This document shows, one piece after another, positions 20,600 through 30,143 of a stretch of 38,422 bases of DNA (the stretch's first letter is position 1; each line of letters opens with the position of its first letter). The notes beneath the pieces are model-generated. The model ran no database searches, had not been told where the DNA came from, and saw only the letters and a list, made by a program, of their open reading frames with translations. The DNA is from a virus: the IMG/VR virus record IMGVR_UViG_3300046007_005451, positions 1 through 38,422 of that record; one strand, written 5' to 3'. The position numbers and the translations under genes are program-made.

Positions 20600-21523
20600 T
20601 TAAATGAAGCCGCGAACGTTTAAATTTATGCTCGCATGATTAAAACCGTCGTACCCGACCGAAGCCGAGCAAATCCCAAACACGTTAAGCCCCGCGAAAC
20701 CCGCGGCGTCGGACGCGATAAAACTTGCGGGAACATCGAGAACCGATTGCAATTTGAAAAGCGCTTGGTCGGCTTGGTCGCGGGGAATCGCGATAACTGC
20801 GCGCATGTTCGTTCCGTTGTTTCGGCGGACGATTTCCGTCGTGCCGTCGGTGTTCGTTTTTATCGAGCTGTTCGAATAAGGTTCGGCACTCGTACCAGGT
20901 AACGCACCGCCCCAAGTGCCTTCGCCCAAAAGCGAGGTGTAATCGCCGACGTTAATCATGCCGACACCCACGTCGGCACCGCCGCCCGCGGTGATTGTTA
21001 GTGTTAGCTCGGCGGTCGGGCGAATCGGCAAATCTTTGAGAATCACGCGGTCGATCACCTTGCGCGGCGAGAATAGATATTCGTACCAACCGACGGGCGG
21101 TTCGGTCAAATCGAAAGTGTTCGAATAAATCGTCGTGCCGCCTGGTGCGTCTTTGAGTGTCACCGTCAAAGTGTCACCCGTTAGCCCGTAAAGCGCGGCG
21201 GAATTGAAAAAGCCAGGCGACAAAACGAAGGACAGCGAGCCCGTCGCTTTCGCTGCGGTCGATTTGTAATAATCGAACGGCGCGAAACGCTGCGTCGGGG
21301 CTTTGTCTTTCCAATAGAGCGGATCGTTCTCGGGTAACGCGACGCGCCCCGTGTGTACTTGCACACACTCATAGACGCGGTGCGTCGTGGTGCGAATGCG
21401 CAAGTCACCCAAAGCATACGAACCCGCCGACACCCAAGCCGTTTCGCCCGCTGCTGGTTCGGCGATGGTCGTGCCCGCCCCAATCATCGCGCTTGTGATT
21501 TCAATCGGTAAAATAATATTCAT
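20600..21523 (-). CDS. Distal tail / baseplate-type protein, 307 aa
   Basis: Unrecognised at sequence level. The N-terminal 75 residues (WVSAGSYALGDLRIRTTTHRVYECV) resemble small modules of phage tail proteins. The middle (about 90-205) looks like a jelly-roll (GSLSFVLSPGFFNSAALYGL, LTLTITAGGGADVGVG) and is followed by a further strand-rich part. It is the only gene between the tape measure and the fibre, so it should serve as the tail-tip or fibre-docking protein. Neighbours overlap little; gaps are 6 and 13 bp. Confidence 0.7.
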   Translation of the reverse strand: MNIILPIEITSAMIGAGTTIAEPAAGETAWVSAGSYALGDLRIRTTTHRVYECVQVHTGRVALPENDPLYWKDKAPTQRFAPFDYYKSTAAKATGSLSFVLSPGFFNSAALYGLTGDTLTVTLKDAPGGTTIYSNTFDLTEPPVGWYEYLFSPRKVIDRVILKDLPIRPTAELTLTITAGGGADVGVGMINVGDYTSLLGEGTWGGALPGTSAEPYSNSSIKTNTDGTTEIVRRNNGTNMRAVIAIPRDQADQALFKLQSVLDVPASFIASDAAGFAGLNVFGICSASVGYDGFNHASINLNVRGFI

Positions 21524-21529
21524 TCGTTT

Positions 21530-24500
21530 TTAGTCCTCGACTGTTACGCGCATTGGTGCGTCGGAGTTGCCGTTAACCGCGTCGCCGATGCGGCGGGTGT
21601 TTTGGTTGCCAATCGCGCCGATTTCTTGAAGGCGTTGAACTTCCGCGGTGAGCGATTCGACGAGCGATTCGAGTCGTGCGTTTTGCAAATTCAAGGTCGC
21701 CGTCACGGGCGCGTCGAAAGATGTTGTCGTCGCTGGTGTTGCGGTGAGATTTGGCGACGCTGCGGGTGTTCGACCTTGGATTGCGGCGGCGAGGTTGTTT
21801 AATGCGGTTTGCACCGACAAAACGCTATTGTTCACGCCGTTAATCGCGTCGACTTGTTGCTTCGCAAGTGCTTCTTGCGCGTCGAGTGTTGCTAGTTGCT
21901 GGTTTGCGACCGCGAGCGCTTGTTCGGCGGCGTTTAGTTGCGGCACCGCGATTTCCTGCAATTGGCTTAACTTGCCCGCCATAACTAGCGCGGCGCGGTC
22001 GGCTTCGAATTGCGTCGTGTACTCTGTCGACGCGATGCCGTTGCGCACCGCTGCAATCGCGCTCGCGAGTTGGTTTTGTTCGGGTAGATAGCCCGTCGCT
22101 TTTGCGTTGGCGAGGGCGTTGTCTAAGAACGCATTGCCCGCAATCGCTTGCAAAGCTTTGGTGCTGTCGACCGAGTTGTAAATCGAATCGATTTGATCGC
22201 CCAACACCCCGAACACGCCTTTAATGCTGTTCACCGATTCTTGCGCGGCTTGCTTTATTACCGAAACGCGGGTGCGTTCTGTGTCAATCGCTTTTTGCAC
22301 CGCGCCGAGCGCTTCTTGTGTTGCTTGCTTCGCGTCTTCGGCGGCTTGTTGCTGGTTGCGGATCGCGACGATTTGGTCGAAGATCGAACGATTCGATTCG
22401 TCGAGTGCGGCGCGTTGACGGGCAAGCGCTTGCACCGCCGAGTCGGTCAAGCCGTTAAGTTGGTCTTGGAGCCCCGCGCGTTCCTGTGCCACCTGGGCGG
22501 CTTTTTGCGCCGCTGCGGCTTCGGCTTGGCGTTGCGCGTTGATCGCTTGTATTTGATCGAAAATGCCTTGATTCGATGCGTCGAGCGCTTCACGTTGGCG
22601 GGTGAGGGCTTGCGCCGCGGTGTCGGTGAGCGCGTTAAGTTGCTCTTGCAATCCGGTGCGCTCTTGTGCGATTTGCGATGTGCGTTGCGCCGCCGCTTCC
22701 TCGGCTTGGCGCTGTGCGGTCAATGCCTGGATTTGGTCGAAAATGCCGCGGTTCGATTCGTCAAGTGCTGCGCGTTGGCGTTCTAGTGCTTGCGTCGACG
22801 AATCCGTCAAGCCGTTAAGTCTGTCTTGCAACCCCGTGCGTTCTTGCGCAACTTGGGCGGCTTTCTGCGCGGCGGCTTCCTCGGCTTGTTTCTGCGCACC
22901 GAGCGCTTGGATTTGGTCGAAAATGCCTTGATTCGACGCGTCCAGTGCTGCGCGTTGACGTGCGAGCGCGTCGACTGCGGTGTCGGTGAGTGCGTTAAGT
23001 TGATCTTGCAAAGCCGTGCGCTCTTGCGCGATTTGGGTCGCCTTTTGTGCCGCTTGTTGCGCTGCTGCGTCCTCGGCTTGTTTCTGTGCCGATAGCGCTT
23101 GGATTTGGTCGAATATCCCACGGTTAGAAGCGTCGAGCGCGTCGCGTTGACGTGCGAGCGCTTGCGCTGCGGTGTCAGTTAATCCGTTAAGTTGGTCTTG
23201 TAAGGTGCCGCGTTCTTGTGCCACCTGTGCCGCTTTTTGTGCTGCTGCTTCCTCGGCTTGGCGCTGTGCGCTTAGCGCTTGGATTTGGTCGAAGATACCG
23301 CGATTCGATGCGTCCAGTGCTTCACGTTGACGCGCAAGCGCTTCGGTCGCGGTGCCCGTCATGCCGTTAAGTTGGTCTTGTAAAGACAAACGTTCTTGCG
23401 CGACCTGGGCGGCTTTTTGCGTCGCGGCTTCCTCGGCTTGGCGCTGCGCGGTGAGCGCTTGCACTTGGTCGAATAGCCCTTGGTTAGAAGCGTCGAGCGC
23501 TGCGCGTTGGCGTTCTAGCGCTTGCGCTGCGGTGTCGGTCAGTCCGTTGATTCTGTCTTGCAACGCCGCCCGTTCCTGGGCGATTTGCGCCGCCCGTTGC
23601 GCGGCTTCCTCTTGCGCTTGTTTCTGCGCGGCGAGTGCTTGCTCTTGGGCTTGCTTTTGAGCCGATAGCGCTTGGATTTGGTCGAAAATCCCGCGGTTCG
23701 ATGCGTCGAGCGCTTCGCGTTGACGGGCGAGCGCTTGCGCGGAATCACCTGTCAATGCGGCGAGTTGGTCTTGCAAATCGACGCGCTCTTGCGCCACCTG
23801 TGCCGCTCTTTGTGCCGCGGCTTCCTCGGCTTGGCGTTGCGCGCTTAGTGCTTGGATTTGATCGAAAATGCCTTGATTCGATGCGTCTAGGGCTTCGCGT
23901 TGACGTGCGAGCGCTTGGGTTGCGGTGTCGGTGAGTGCGTTAAGTTGGTCTTGCAATGCGCCGCGCTCTTGCGACACCTGGGCGGCGCGCTGTGCTGCGG
24001 CTTCCTCGGCGGCTTTCTGTGCCGATAGCGCTTGCACTTGGTCGAATATCCCGCGATTAGAAGCGTCGAGCGCTTCGCGTTGGCGCGATAACGCTTGCGC
24101 CGCGGTGTCGGTGAGCGCGTTAAGTTGGTCTTGAAGGGTGCCGCGTTCCTGGGCGATTTGCGCCGCCTTTTGTGTCGCGGCTTCCTCGGCTTGGCGTTGC
24201 GCGGTCAATGCCTGGATTTGGTCGAATATCGCGACGTTAGAAGCGTCGAGCGCTGCGCGTTGACGGTTCAGGGATTGCGCCGCGGTGTCGGTGATCGCGT
24301 TAAGTTGGTCTTGCAACGCGCCGCGTTCCTGGGCTACTTGCGCGGCTTTCTGCGTTGCGGCTTCCTGGGCTTGCTTTTGAGCCGATAGCGCTTGGATTTG
24401 GTCGAAAATACCTTGATTCGATGCGTCTAGGGCTTCGCGTTGACGTGCGAGCGCTTGCGCCGCGCTGTCGGTCAATGCGTTAAGTTGGTCTTGAAGTGCG

Positions 24501-27500
24501 ATTCGCTCTTGGGCGATTTGGGTCGCCTTTTGCGTTGCCGCCGCGGCTTGTTGCGCTGCCGCTTCCTCGGCTTGTTTCTGCGCGACGAGGGCTTGCACTT
24601 GGTCGAAGATACCGCGGTTCGATGCGTCCAGGGCTTCGCGTTGGCGGTTCAGGGCTTGCGCTGCGGTGTCGGTGAGCGCGTTAAGTTGGTCTTGTAAGCT
24701 CGCGCGCTCTTGTGCCACCTGGGCGGATTTCTGCGCCGCTGCTTCCTCGGCTTGTTTCTGCGCACCGAGCGCTTGAATTTGGTCGAAAATCCCGCGGTTC
24801 GATTCGTCCAGGGCTTCGCGTTGGCGGTTCAGAGCTTGCGCTGCGGTGTCGGTCAATGTGTTTAGTTGCGCTTGGAGTGCTGCGCGTTCTTGTGACACCT
24901 GGGCAATACGTTGCGCCGCGGCTTCCTCGGCGGCTTTTTGTGCCGATAGCGCTTGGATTTGGTCGAACAATGCCACGTTAGAAGCGTCGAGCGCCGCGCG
25001 TTGACGTTCGAGTGATTGCGCGGCGGTGTCGGTGAGTGCGTTAAGTTGCTCTTGCAAGCCCGAACGTTGTTGCGCCACCTGGGCGGATTTTTGCGCCGCT
25101 GCTTCCTCGGCTTGTTTCTGTGCGCCGAGCGCTTGGATTTGGTCGAAGATACCGCGATTCGATTCGTCTAGCGCTTCGCGTTGGCGGTTTAGGGCTTGCG
25201 CGGCGGTGTCGGTCAATCCGTTAAGTTGGTCTTGCAATCCGGTGCGCTCTTGCGCGATTTGTGCCGCCCGTTGCGCTGCGGCTTCCTCGGCGGCTTTCTG
25301 CGCGGTCAATGCCTGGATTTGGTCGAAAATCGCGACGTTCGTTTGTTCGAGCGCGAAGCGTTGCGCTTGCAATCGCTGTTCGCTCGTCATCGTCAATTCG
25401 TTTAGTTGCGATGTCAAAGCCAAACGCTCGTCGCTCGCCGCTTTTTGAATTGCCGCGATTTGTTGTTCGGCGTCTTGCTTTTCTTTTAGTGCTTGGATTT
25501 GGTCGAAAATCCCGCGGTTCGATTCGTCAAGCGCTGCGCGTTGACGTTCGAGGGATTGCGCGGCGGTTTCGGTAAGCGCGTTAAATTGATCTTGCAAAGC
25601 CGTGCGCTCTTGCGCCACCTGTGCCGCTCTTTGCGCTGCCGCTTCCTCGGCTTGGCGTTGCATGGTGAGCGCTTGGATTTGGTCGAAAATGCCGCGATTC
25701 GATGCGTCCAGGGCTTCGCGTTGACGTGCAAGCGCTTGCGCACCTGTGTCGGTTAATGCGTTTAATTGTTCTTCGAGGTTTGCGCGTTCGCGAGCGACGT
25801 CCGCCGCTTGCTTGATCGTTGTTCCTGTTTCGACGAGAACACCGTTTAGGCTCGCGGTGTAGTCTGTCACCGCTTTAAATTGCGGCGCGATTGCGATAAG
25901 TTCCGCATACATTTTCGCACCGGACTCGGTCGACAAATCGAGCGATTGCACCAAGTTTTTAAACTCGGGCACGGTGTCGACGGTGGATTTGCCAAGTCGT
26001 GCCATTGTTTCGGCGACGATGTCGACGGCGGGCTTCATCTTCTCGGCTTCCGACAAGAAGTTTTCAGCGAAGAACGACGCGCCCGATAAGAACTTATCAA
26101 AGCCGCCCGACAATTCGATTAAGCGTTGTGCATCACCCGCACCGACGACGCTAGTCGATAGTTTTTCGAGACCGATTGCGGAAATTGTCTGATTAACCCC
26201 GACAAGCCCCGTCGCTAGGCGAGCCATTGCCGCCGCCGATGTCTCGCCTTCTTTTCGTAGCGATGCGATATTCGGGATTAAATCCGCCGCGATTAAATCG
26301 GCAATTCCCCCAAACACCCCCGCGAGGGCTTTCTCGGTTTCTTCTTGCGTTTTGCCGAGTGTTAAATTTATCGAGTCGTTACGCTTTGCGATTTCGTCCG
26401 CGTTCAATCCGAGGGATTTTGCGAAGTCCGCGGCGGCGGTTTTAACCGCGTCGTAGCTGCCGTTTAATAGCTTGAGAAGTTCCTTATCGCTGGTTAAGCT
26501 TGCGGTGTCGGTGTACGACTTGCCGTCGCGGGTCGTTGCGACGGAGTCTTTCAAGCCGTACGACCACACGTCGGAGCGGTCGGAGCGGAACAAACCGCCC
26601 TGCTGCGTCCACGGTTGATTGCGCATTAGGTTGTCGGTGCCGAGGGTGCCCGTTACGGTTTGCCCGCCGAACTCTTTTTCTTTCATGCCGAAAAGCCGCG
26701 GGGCGATACCGAAGATCGCCGCGCCAGCGTCCGCCGACACCCCGTTAAGCCGATACTCGCCGTTGATCGCCTTCATACCCTGGAAAGCCGCAATCGCCGC
26801 GGCAACGTAGGGCATTGCGCCCGCAATCGACGCACCTGTCGAACCCGCGCCCGTGAGTGCCACGGTGCCCGAAGATGCCGTGCCTAACGTGCTGCCCGTC
26901 AGCGCCGCCGCTTCCGCGGTTAATGCGCTCGCTGTCGTTGCGGAACTTAGACCGAGCGATTGCCCGAGCGAACTCATTGCAAACGACGTAAAAGTGCCCG
27001 ACGATGCCGCGCCCGCCGCCGCGAAACCTTCCCATAACGACTTGCCCGTCGAGATTGCGTTAAATGCTTGCCCTAGCGGGTTCGTCGCCGCGCTCGCGTT
27101 GCCCGCGATGCCACCAATAACGCCAGTCAAAACACCTTGAATTGCAAGTTTTAAAACGGTCGTTTTGAATAGATTTTTGATGCCGCCCCAAAAGCTTTCG
27201 AAAAAGCCTTTGCCCGCTTCGAAACCGCGATAAAGCGAGTCGCTTAAGCCGTTGTAAATATCGGTATAAAAATTAGTCCAGGTCTCTTGTTGCGCTTTGA
27301 TGCCCGCGAGGTTCTTTGCGTCCGCGGCGATTTGTTCCGCTTTTAGCTTCGCTTCATTTGCACCCGCGCTAGAGATTTTGTTCAATGCGCGTTCGTTTTC
27401 GATTGCTGCGAGTTGCTTTTGCAATTCGAGTTCGATTTTGTATTGCGCAAGCGCCGTCGCGCGTTCGGTCGACGACTGCCCAAGCAAAGACAATTCGAGC

Positions 27501-29275
27501 TTTGCAAGTTCCGCGCTTTCCTGGTATCCACGCGCCCAATCGTCGAGCGACGATTTCAAGCGGTTTTCGGCTTGTAATTGGTCGGTAAAGCCCGTAATTA
27601 TGTCTTTTGTGTTTTTCTTCACCGCGTCGGCGTAAGCCGTGTGTGATTTGGTGAGTTCTTCGTTTATCCGCTTTTCAGCGTCACCCATGGCTTTATATTC
27701 GGCTTTGCGAACTTGCCAGGCGAGCGATTGATCCTCGGCGGCTTTCAGTGCCTTTTCCACGCCGCTCTTGCGAATGATCGCGATTTGTTCTTCGATTTCT
27801 TTTTCGCCCACCCCCGCGGCGATACCCGCGGCGCGCACCTTGGCGATTTCGCGACGGAGTTTTTCCTCTTTGCTTAAGTTCTTTTCGACCACCCCGCCCC
27901 ACTCGATACCCGCTTGAACTTGCTTGTTCGCGGCTTCCTGGGCTTTCGCTTCCTCTTTTCTCGCGTCGACTTTCGAGCGCAAAATGCGGATCATTCGCTC
28001 GTTTTGGTCGAGCTCGACTTGATAACGGGCGGAGAGGGTCGTGTCGCCGTTCGCTTCCGCGTCTTTCTTAAGCTTCTCGAATTGCTCGCGTTGCTTGAAT
28101 AGCTTTGCGATTTTTTGGTCGGCGGTCGGATCGTCGAAAACTCGCTTTGCTGCGTCGAGCGCGTCCGATGTCGCTGTTTTGATGCGAATCCATCCGCGTT
28201 CCCAATCGGTGAGCGTTTCGCTTACTTTGCCCGCTTGGTTCACCAACGCGTTCGCGTAAGTCTCTTGCGCCAGGCGAGCGGCGTCCGCCTTCTTGCCTTG
28301 GTCTTCTAGTGCTTTGATTTGCTCGTAAATTTCGAGCGTTAAGAATCGATATTTTTCGTTGAGCGCTTCGATTGATTTTGTCGGGCTTTTGCCTAAGTCT
28401 GAAAACGCCTTGACGGTGTCCTCGACCGCGAGCCCGAGAAGTTGTTGCCCTTTGATCGCTGCCCGCGCTGCATCGTCTAACACCGACATGGAGACCTTGC
28501 CCGACGATACCAAGCCGTTTAACGCTTCCGCGGCGAGTGATTGCGAGCCGATGCCCACGTCGCTAATTCGCTGCGCGGCGGTCATAAGTTGGTCGGTTGT
28601 CGTGCCCGCTGCGTTGCCGCTTAAGATAATCGACTTCGCGAATGCTTGCGATTGTTCGTTCGATTGCGAATAGGCGTACCCAAGCGCGGCGACTGCTGCA
28701 CCCGCCGCGGTAATCGGGTTGATTAAGCCGACGAGATAAGAACCCATTGCGCGGGCGGCGTTGCCTGCCCCGCCGAACATATCTTTTAACTGTCCGCCTT
28801 GTTGCAAAAATACAGTGAGGGGTTTTTGCCCGCCCTGAATGCTCGTCACAATGTCGGTAAATTGCGCGGGAACGTTGCGCATCGCGGCGGCGGTTTGTGC
28901 TGCTGATATGCCGACGCTTTTTTGCGCACCTTCGACGGCTTTCAATTGTTCCAAGTACGGGCGGAGTACGTCGGCATTGATGCCGCGCTGTTGTGCCAAT
29001 ACTTCGAAATATTTTGCGCTCGACTTCGAACCCGATTCCATCGCCGCCGTCGTGCGTTGAATGGAGCCGATCATGTTGTTTGTTGCGCGGTCGATCTTCG
29101 TCGCCGCTGCGGCGCCCGCTTCGCCGACGTTGCCGAGGCTGTCGGCGGTTTCTTTATTCGCTCTTTTGGCTACTTGCGATAAGTTGTCGATTGTTCGCGC
29201 TATAGGTGCGACGCCTTCTTGCACCTTCGAGCCGTCGAGACCAACCTCAATCGTTGCGCTTAACTTATCGGACAT
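21530..29275 (-). CDS. Tape measure protein with 19 x 60-residue repeats
   Basis: A 2581-residue tape measure. The N-terminus (about 1-350) is of the lambda-type TMP_2 family (NVPAQFTDIVTSIQGGQKPL, FLQQGGQLKDMFGG), with a hydrophobic segment near 175-200. Around 690-725 a Tape_meas_lam_C-like part occurs (GFFESFWGGIKNLFKTTVL). Residues about 1158-2322 are nineteen near-identical 60-residue units with heptad-like AAQ/QAEEAA stretches that predict coiled coil. The C-terminal 260 residues are a helical end. The protein sets tail length inside the tube and is injected with DNA. Length is far above the usual 700-1500 residues. Confidence 0.95.
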   Translation of the reverse strand: MSDKLSATIEVGLDGSKVQEGVAPIARTIDNLSQVAKRANKETADSLGNVGEAGAAAATKIDRATNNMIGSIQRTTAAMESGSKSSAKYFEVLAQQRGINADVLRPYLEQLKAVEGAQKSVGISAAQTAAAMRNVPAQFTDIVTSIQGGQKPLTVFLQQGGQLKDMFGGAGNAARAMGSYLVGLINPITAAGAAVAALGYAYSQSNEQSQAFAKSIILSGNAAGTTTDQLMTAAQRISDVGIGSQSLAAEALNGLVSSGKVSMSVLDDAARAAIKGQQLLGLAVEDTVKAFSDLGKSPTKSIEALNEKYRFLTLEIYEQIKALEDQGKKADAARLAQETYANALVNQAGKVSETLTDWERGWIRIKTATSDALDAAKRVFDDPTADQKIAKLFKQREQFEKLKKDAEANGDTTLSARYQVELDQNERMIRILRSKVDARKEEAKAQEAANKQVQAGIEWGGVVEKNLSKEEKLRREIAKVRAAGIAAGVGEKEIEEQIAIIRKSGVEKALKAAEDQSLAWQVRKAEYKAMGDAEKRINEELTKSHTAYADAVKKNTKDIITGFTDQLQAENRLKSSLDDWARGYQESAELAKLELSLLGQSSTERATALAQYKIELELQKQLAAIENERALNKISSAGANEAKLKAEQIAADAKNLAGIKAQQETWTNFYTDIYNGLSDSLYRGFEAGKGFFESFWGGIKNLFKTTVLKLAIQGVLTGVIGGIAGNASAATNPLGQAFNAISTGKSLWEGFAAAGAASSGTFTSFAMSSLGQSLGLSSATTASALTAEAAALTGSTLGTASSGTVALTGAGSTGASIAGAMPYVAAAIAAFQGMKAINGEYRLNGVSADAGAAIFGIAPRLFGMKEKEFGGQTVTGTLGTDNLMRNQPWTQQGGLFRSDRSDVWSYGLKDSVATTRDGKSYTDTASLTSDKELLKLLNGSYDAVKTAAADFAKSLGLNADEIAKRNDSINLTLGKTQEETEKALAGVFGGIADLIAADLIPNIASLRKEGETSAAAMARLATGLVGVNQTISAIGLEKLSTSVVGAGDAQRLIELSGGFDKFLSGASFFAENFLSEAEKMKPAVDIVAETMARLGKSTVDTVPEFKNLVQSLDLSTESGAKMYAELIAIAPQFKAVTDYTASLNGVLVETGTTIKQAADVARERANLEEQLNALTDTGAQALARQREALDASNRGIFDQIQALTMQRQAEEAAAQRAAQVAQERTALQDQFNALTETAAQSLERQRAALDESNRGIFDQIQALKEKQDAEQQIAAIQKAASDERLALTSQLNELTMTSEQRLQAQRFALEQTNVAIFDQIQALTAQKAAEEAAAQRAAQIAQERTGLQDQLNGLTDTAAQALNRQREALDESNRGIFDQIQALGAQKQAEEAAAQKSAQVAQQRSGLQEQLNALTDTAAQSLERQRAALDASNVALFDQIQALSAQKAAEEAAAQRIAQVSQERAALQAQLNTLTDTAAQALNRQREALDESNRGIFDQIQALGAQKQAEEAAAQKSAQVAQERASLQDQLNALTDTAAQALNRQREALDASNRGIFDQVQALVAQKQAEEAAAQQAAAATQKATQIAQERIALQDQLNALTDSAAQALARQREALDASNQGIFDQIQALSAQKQAQEAATQKAAQVAQERGALQDQLNAITDTAAQSLNRQRAALDASNVAIFDQIQALTAQRQAEEAATQKAAQIAQERGTLQDQLNALTDTAAQALSRQREALDASNRGIFDQVQALSAQKAAEEAAAQRAAQVSQERGALQDQLNALTDTATQALARQREALDASNQGIFDQIQALSAQRQAEEAAAQRAAQVAQERVDLQDQLAALTGDSAQALARQREALDASNRGIFDQIQALSAQKQAQEQALAAQKQAQEEAAQRAAQIAQERAALQDRINGLTDTAAQALERQRAALDASNQGLFDQVQALTAQRQAEEAATQKAAQVAQERLSLQDQLNGMTGTATEALARQREALDASNRGIFDQIQALSAQRQAEEAAAQKAAQVAQERGTLQDQLNGLTDTAAQALARQRDALDASNRGIFDQIQALSAQKQAEDAAAQQAAQKATQIAQERTALQDQLNALTDTAVDALARQRAALDASNQGIFDQIQALGAQKQAEEAAAQKAAQVAQERTGLQDRLNGLTDSSTQALERQRAALDESNRGIFDQIQALTAQRQAEEAAAQRTSQIAQERTGLQEQLNALTDTAAQALTRQREALDASNQGIFDQIQAINAQRQAEAAAAQKAAQVAQERAGLQDQLNGLTDSAVQALARQRAALDESNRSIFDQIVAIRNQQQAAEDAKQATQEALGAVQKAIDTERTRVSVIKQAAQESVNSIKGVFGVLGDQIDSIYNSVDSTKALQAIAGNAFLDNALANAKATGYLPEQNQLASAIAAVRNGIASTEYTTQFEADRAALVMAGKLSQLQEIAVPQLNAAEQALAVANQQLATLDAQEALAKQQVDAINGVNNSVLSVQTALNNLAAAIQGRTPAASPNLTATPATTTSFDAPVTATLNLQNARLESLVESLTAEVQRLQEIGAIGNQNTRRIGDAVNGNSDAPMRVTVED
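22310..25800 (-). repeat. 180-bp tandem coding repeat, 19 copies, in tape measure gene
   Basis: Unit pattern: ERxxLQDQLNALTDTAAQAL, RQREALDASNRGIFDQIQAL, then xAQKQAEEAAAQKAAQVAQ. I count nineteen units. Three have small insertions in the Ala/Gln part: unit 7 (+7), unit 12 (+11) and unit 15 (+4 residues). Units 4 and 6 are almost the same, which points to recent duplication or gene conversion. Units 2 and 3, near the start, are the most divergent. Confidence 0.95.
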
Positions 29276-29296
29276 GGTTAACCTTGAATAAAGAAA

Positions 29297-29318
29297 AAGC
29301 CCGCTAGTCGGCGGGCTT
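29297..29318 (-). terminator. Terminator-like hairpin between tail chaperone and tape measure
   Basis: Stem AAGCCCGC / GCGGGCTT, six-base loop, followed on the minus strand by TTTTTCTTTATT. It overlaps the stop codon of the frameshifted chaperone frame. It would reduce transcription into the huge tape measure gene unless antitermination operates. Confidence 0.75.
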
Positions 29319-30037
29319 ATTTAAAAAATGAAGTGCTGCGCGTTCTAGTGTCGAAACATCGCTTTCGAGTTCGTTGCGCTCGTCCGCGTCTAGCTTCATG
29401 CGGTCGAGCCTTGCGAATAACACGTTGTAATCGAGTCCGATGTAACCTTGAAACGCTGTCCGCCATTGGGTAGAGAGCGAACAAAAAACCGAAAACGCTG
29501 TTTCGTTGTCGGGAAAAACTTCTAAAATCTCACTCGCGAAATCTTCACGCGTTAACCCCGCTTCGGCGAGTTCTGCGTCGGTGGGGTCTTTCGTGTAGAA
29601 CTTTTCCGCGAGTGCTTCTAGTTTTTTATGCGTTCCTCGGCGACCGCGTTCGCGTAGGTGCTTGAAATTGCTTTCAGCGAGCCTGGGAACTCGTTTTCCA
29701 AACGCATTAAGTTTTCTTTGCTTAAGTCGTCTTCGATGTCCCAACCCTTCGCGATTTTCAAAACGTGCTCGGCGCTGTTCTTGCCTGATTTCTCGTAGAG
29801 TTCAGACCAAAACGAATCAGACATCGATTCGATAGAACTGTTATCGTCGCCGCGGCTTGCTTCGAAATCGGCTTTCGCGCGCTTGATGCCTTCGTCGGCG
29901 AGTTCTGCAAACTCTTTTTTGGTGCGGTATTGGTAAGTCACTTCGAGGTCGAGGGCTTTGTCGTCGACCGTGTGCAAAGTGATTGTGCGTTTGAAGTCTT
30001 TCGGTTGTGCGCCGAATTTAAATTTTTGATTTGCCAT
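29304..30037 (-). CDS. Tail assembly chaperone fusion (gpGT-like) made by -1 frameshift
   Basis: The product is read from ATG 30037 through the heptamer at 29621-29627 and then in the -1 frame to 29304, about 244 residues. The downstream part (LEALAEKFYTKDPTDAELAE ... ERAALHFLNKPAD) has no start or ribosome site of its own that fits. It matches the T domain role of lambda gpGT: the long form bridges tape measure and tail tube subunits during assembly. Position between tube and tape measure genes is diagnostic. Confidence 0.85.
29618..30037 (-). CDS. Tail assembly chaperone, short form (gpG-like)
   Basis: A 139-residue protein starting MANQKFKFGAQPKDFKRTIT. It has the look of phage TAC proteins: a strand-rich N-terminus (ALDLEVTYQYRTKKEFAELA), then helices. 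ATG 30037 is chosen because it begins the family-like sequence; a longer frame to 30106 would run through the hairpin. It ends with the zero-frame stop just after the slippery site. Confidence 0.85.
   Translation of the reverse strand: MANQKFKFGAQPKDFKRTITLHTVDDKALDLEVTYQYRTKKEFAELADEGIKRAKADFEASRGDDNSSIESMSDSFWSELYEKSGKNSAEHVLKIAKGWDIEDDLSKENLMRLENEFPGSLKAISSTYANAVAEERIKN
29621..29627 (-). promoter_or_regulatory. Programmed -1 frameshift site A AAA AAC
   Basis: Zero-frame codons ATA AAA AAC followed at once by TAG give the classical heptamer A AAA AAC in correct phase. Slipping by -1 leads into CTA GAA GCA, the frame of the chaperone extension. A GC-rich downstream stretch may add a pause. 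Confidence 0.88.
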
Positions 30038-30077
30038 GGTATTTATCTTTCGCGAGATAGTTAAAAAAGCCTGTGCC

Positions 30078-30111
30078 CGTCGGTGCTTCCCGCGAAAGGA
30101 AGACACCGACG
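30078..30111 (-). terminator. Stem-loop after tail tube gene, attenuator-like
   Basis: Imperfect stem CGTCGGTG-CTTCC / GGAAG-ACACCGACG with a 7-base loop. On the minus strand GGCTTTTTTAAC follows about ten bases later. It sits between the tail tube stop and the chaperone start and would allow more tube than chaperone mRNA. Confidence 0.6.
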
Positions 30112-30143
30112 AGTCAGTGCCAGGGTTGAGCGCTTAGCTCGGA

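Noticed and set aside
21602-25756. Many plus-strand frames of 60-210 residues opposite the tape measure gene
   Set aside because: They repeat with the 180-bp period and are antisense to a continuous tape measure frame; no ribosome sites or family features.
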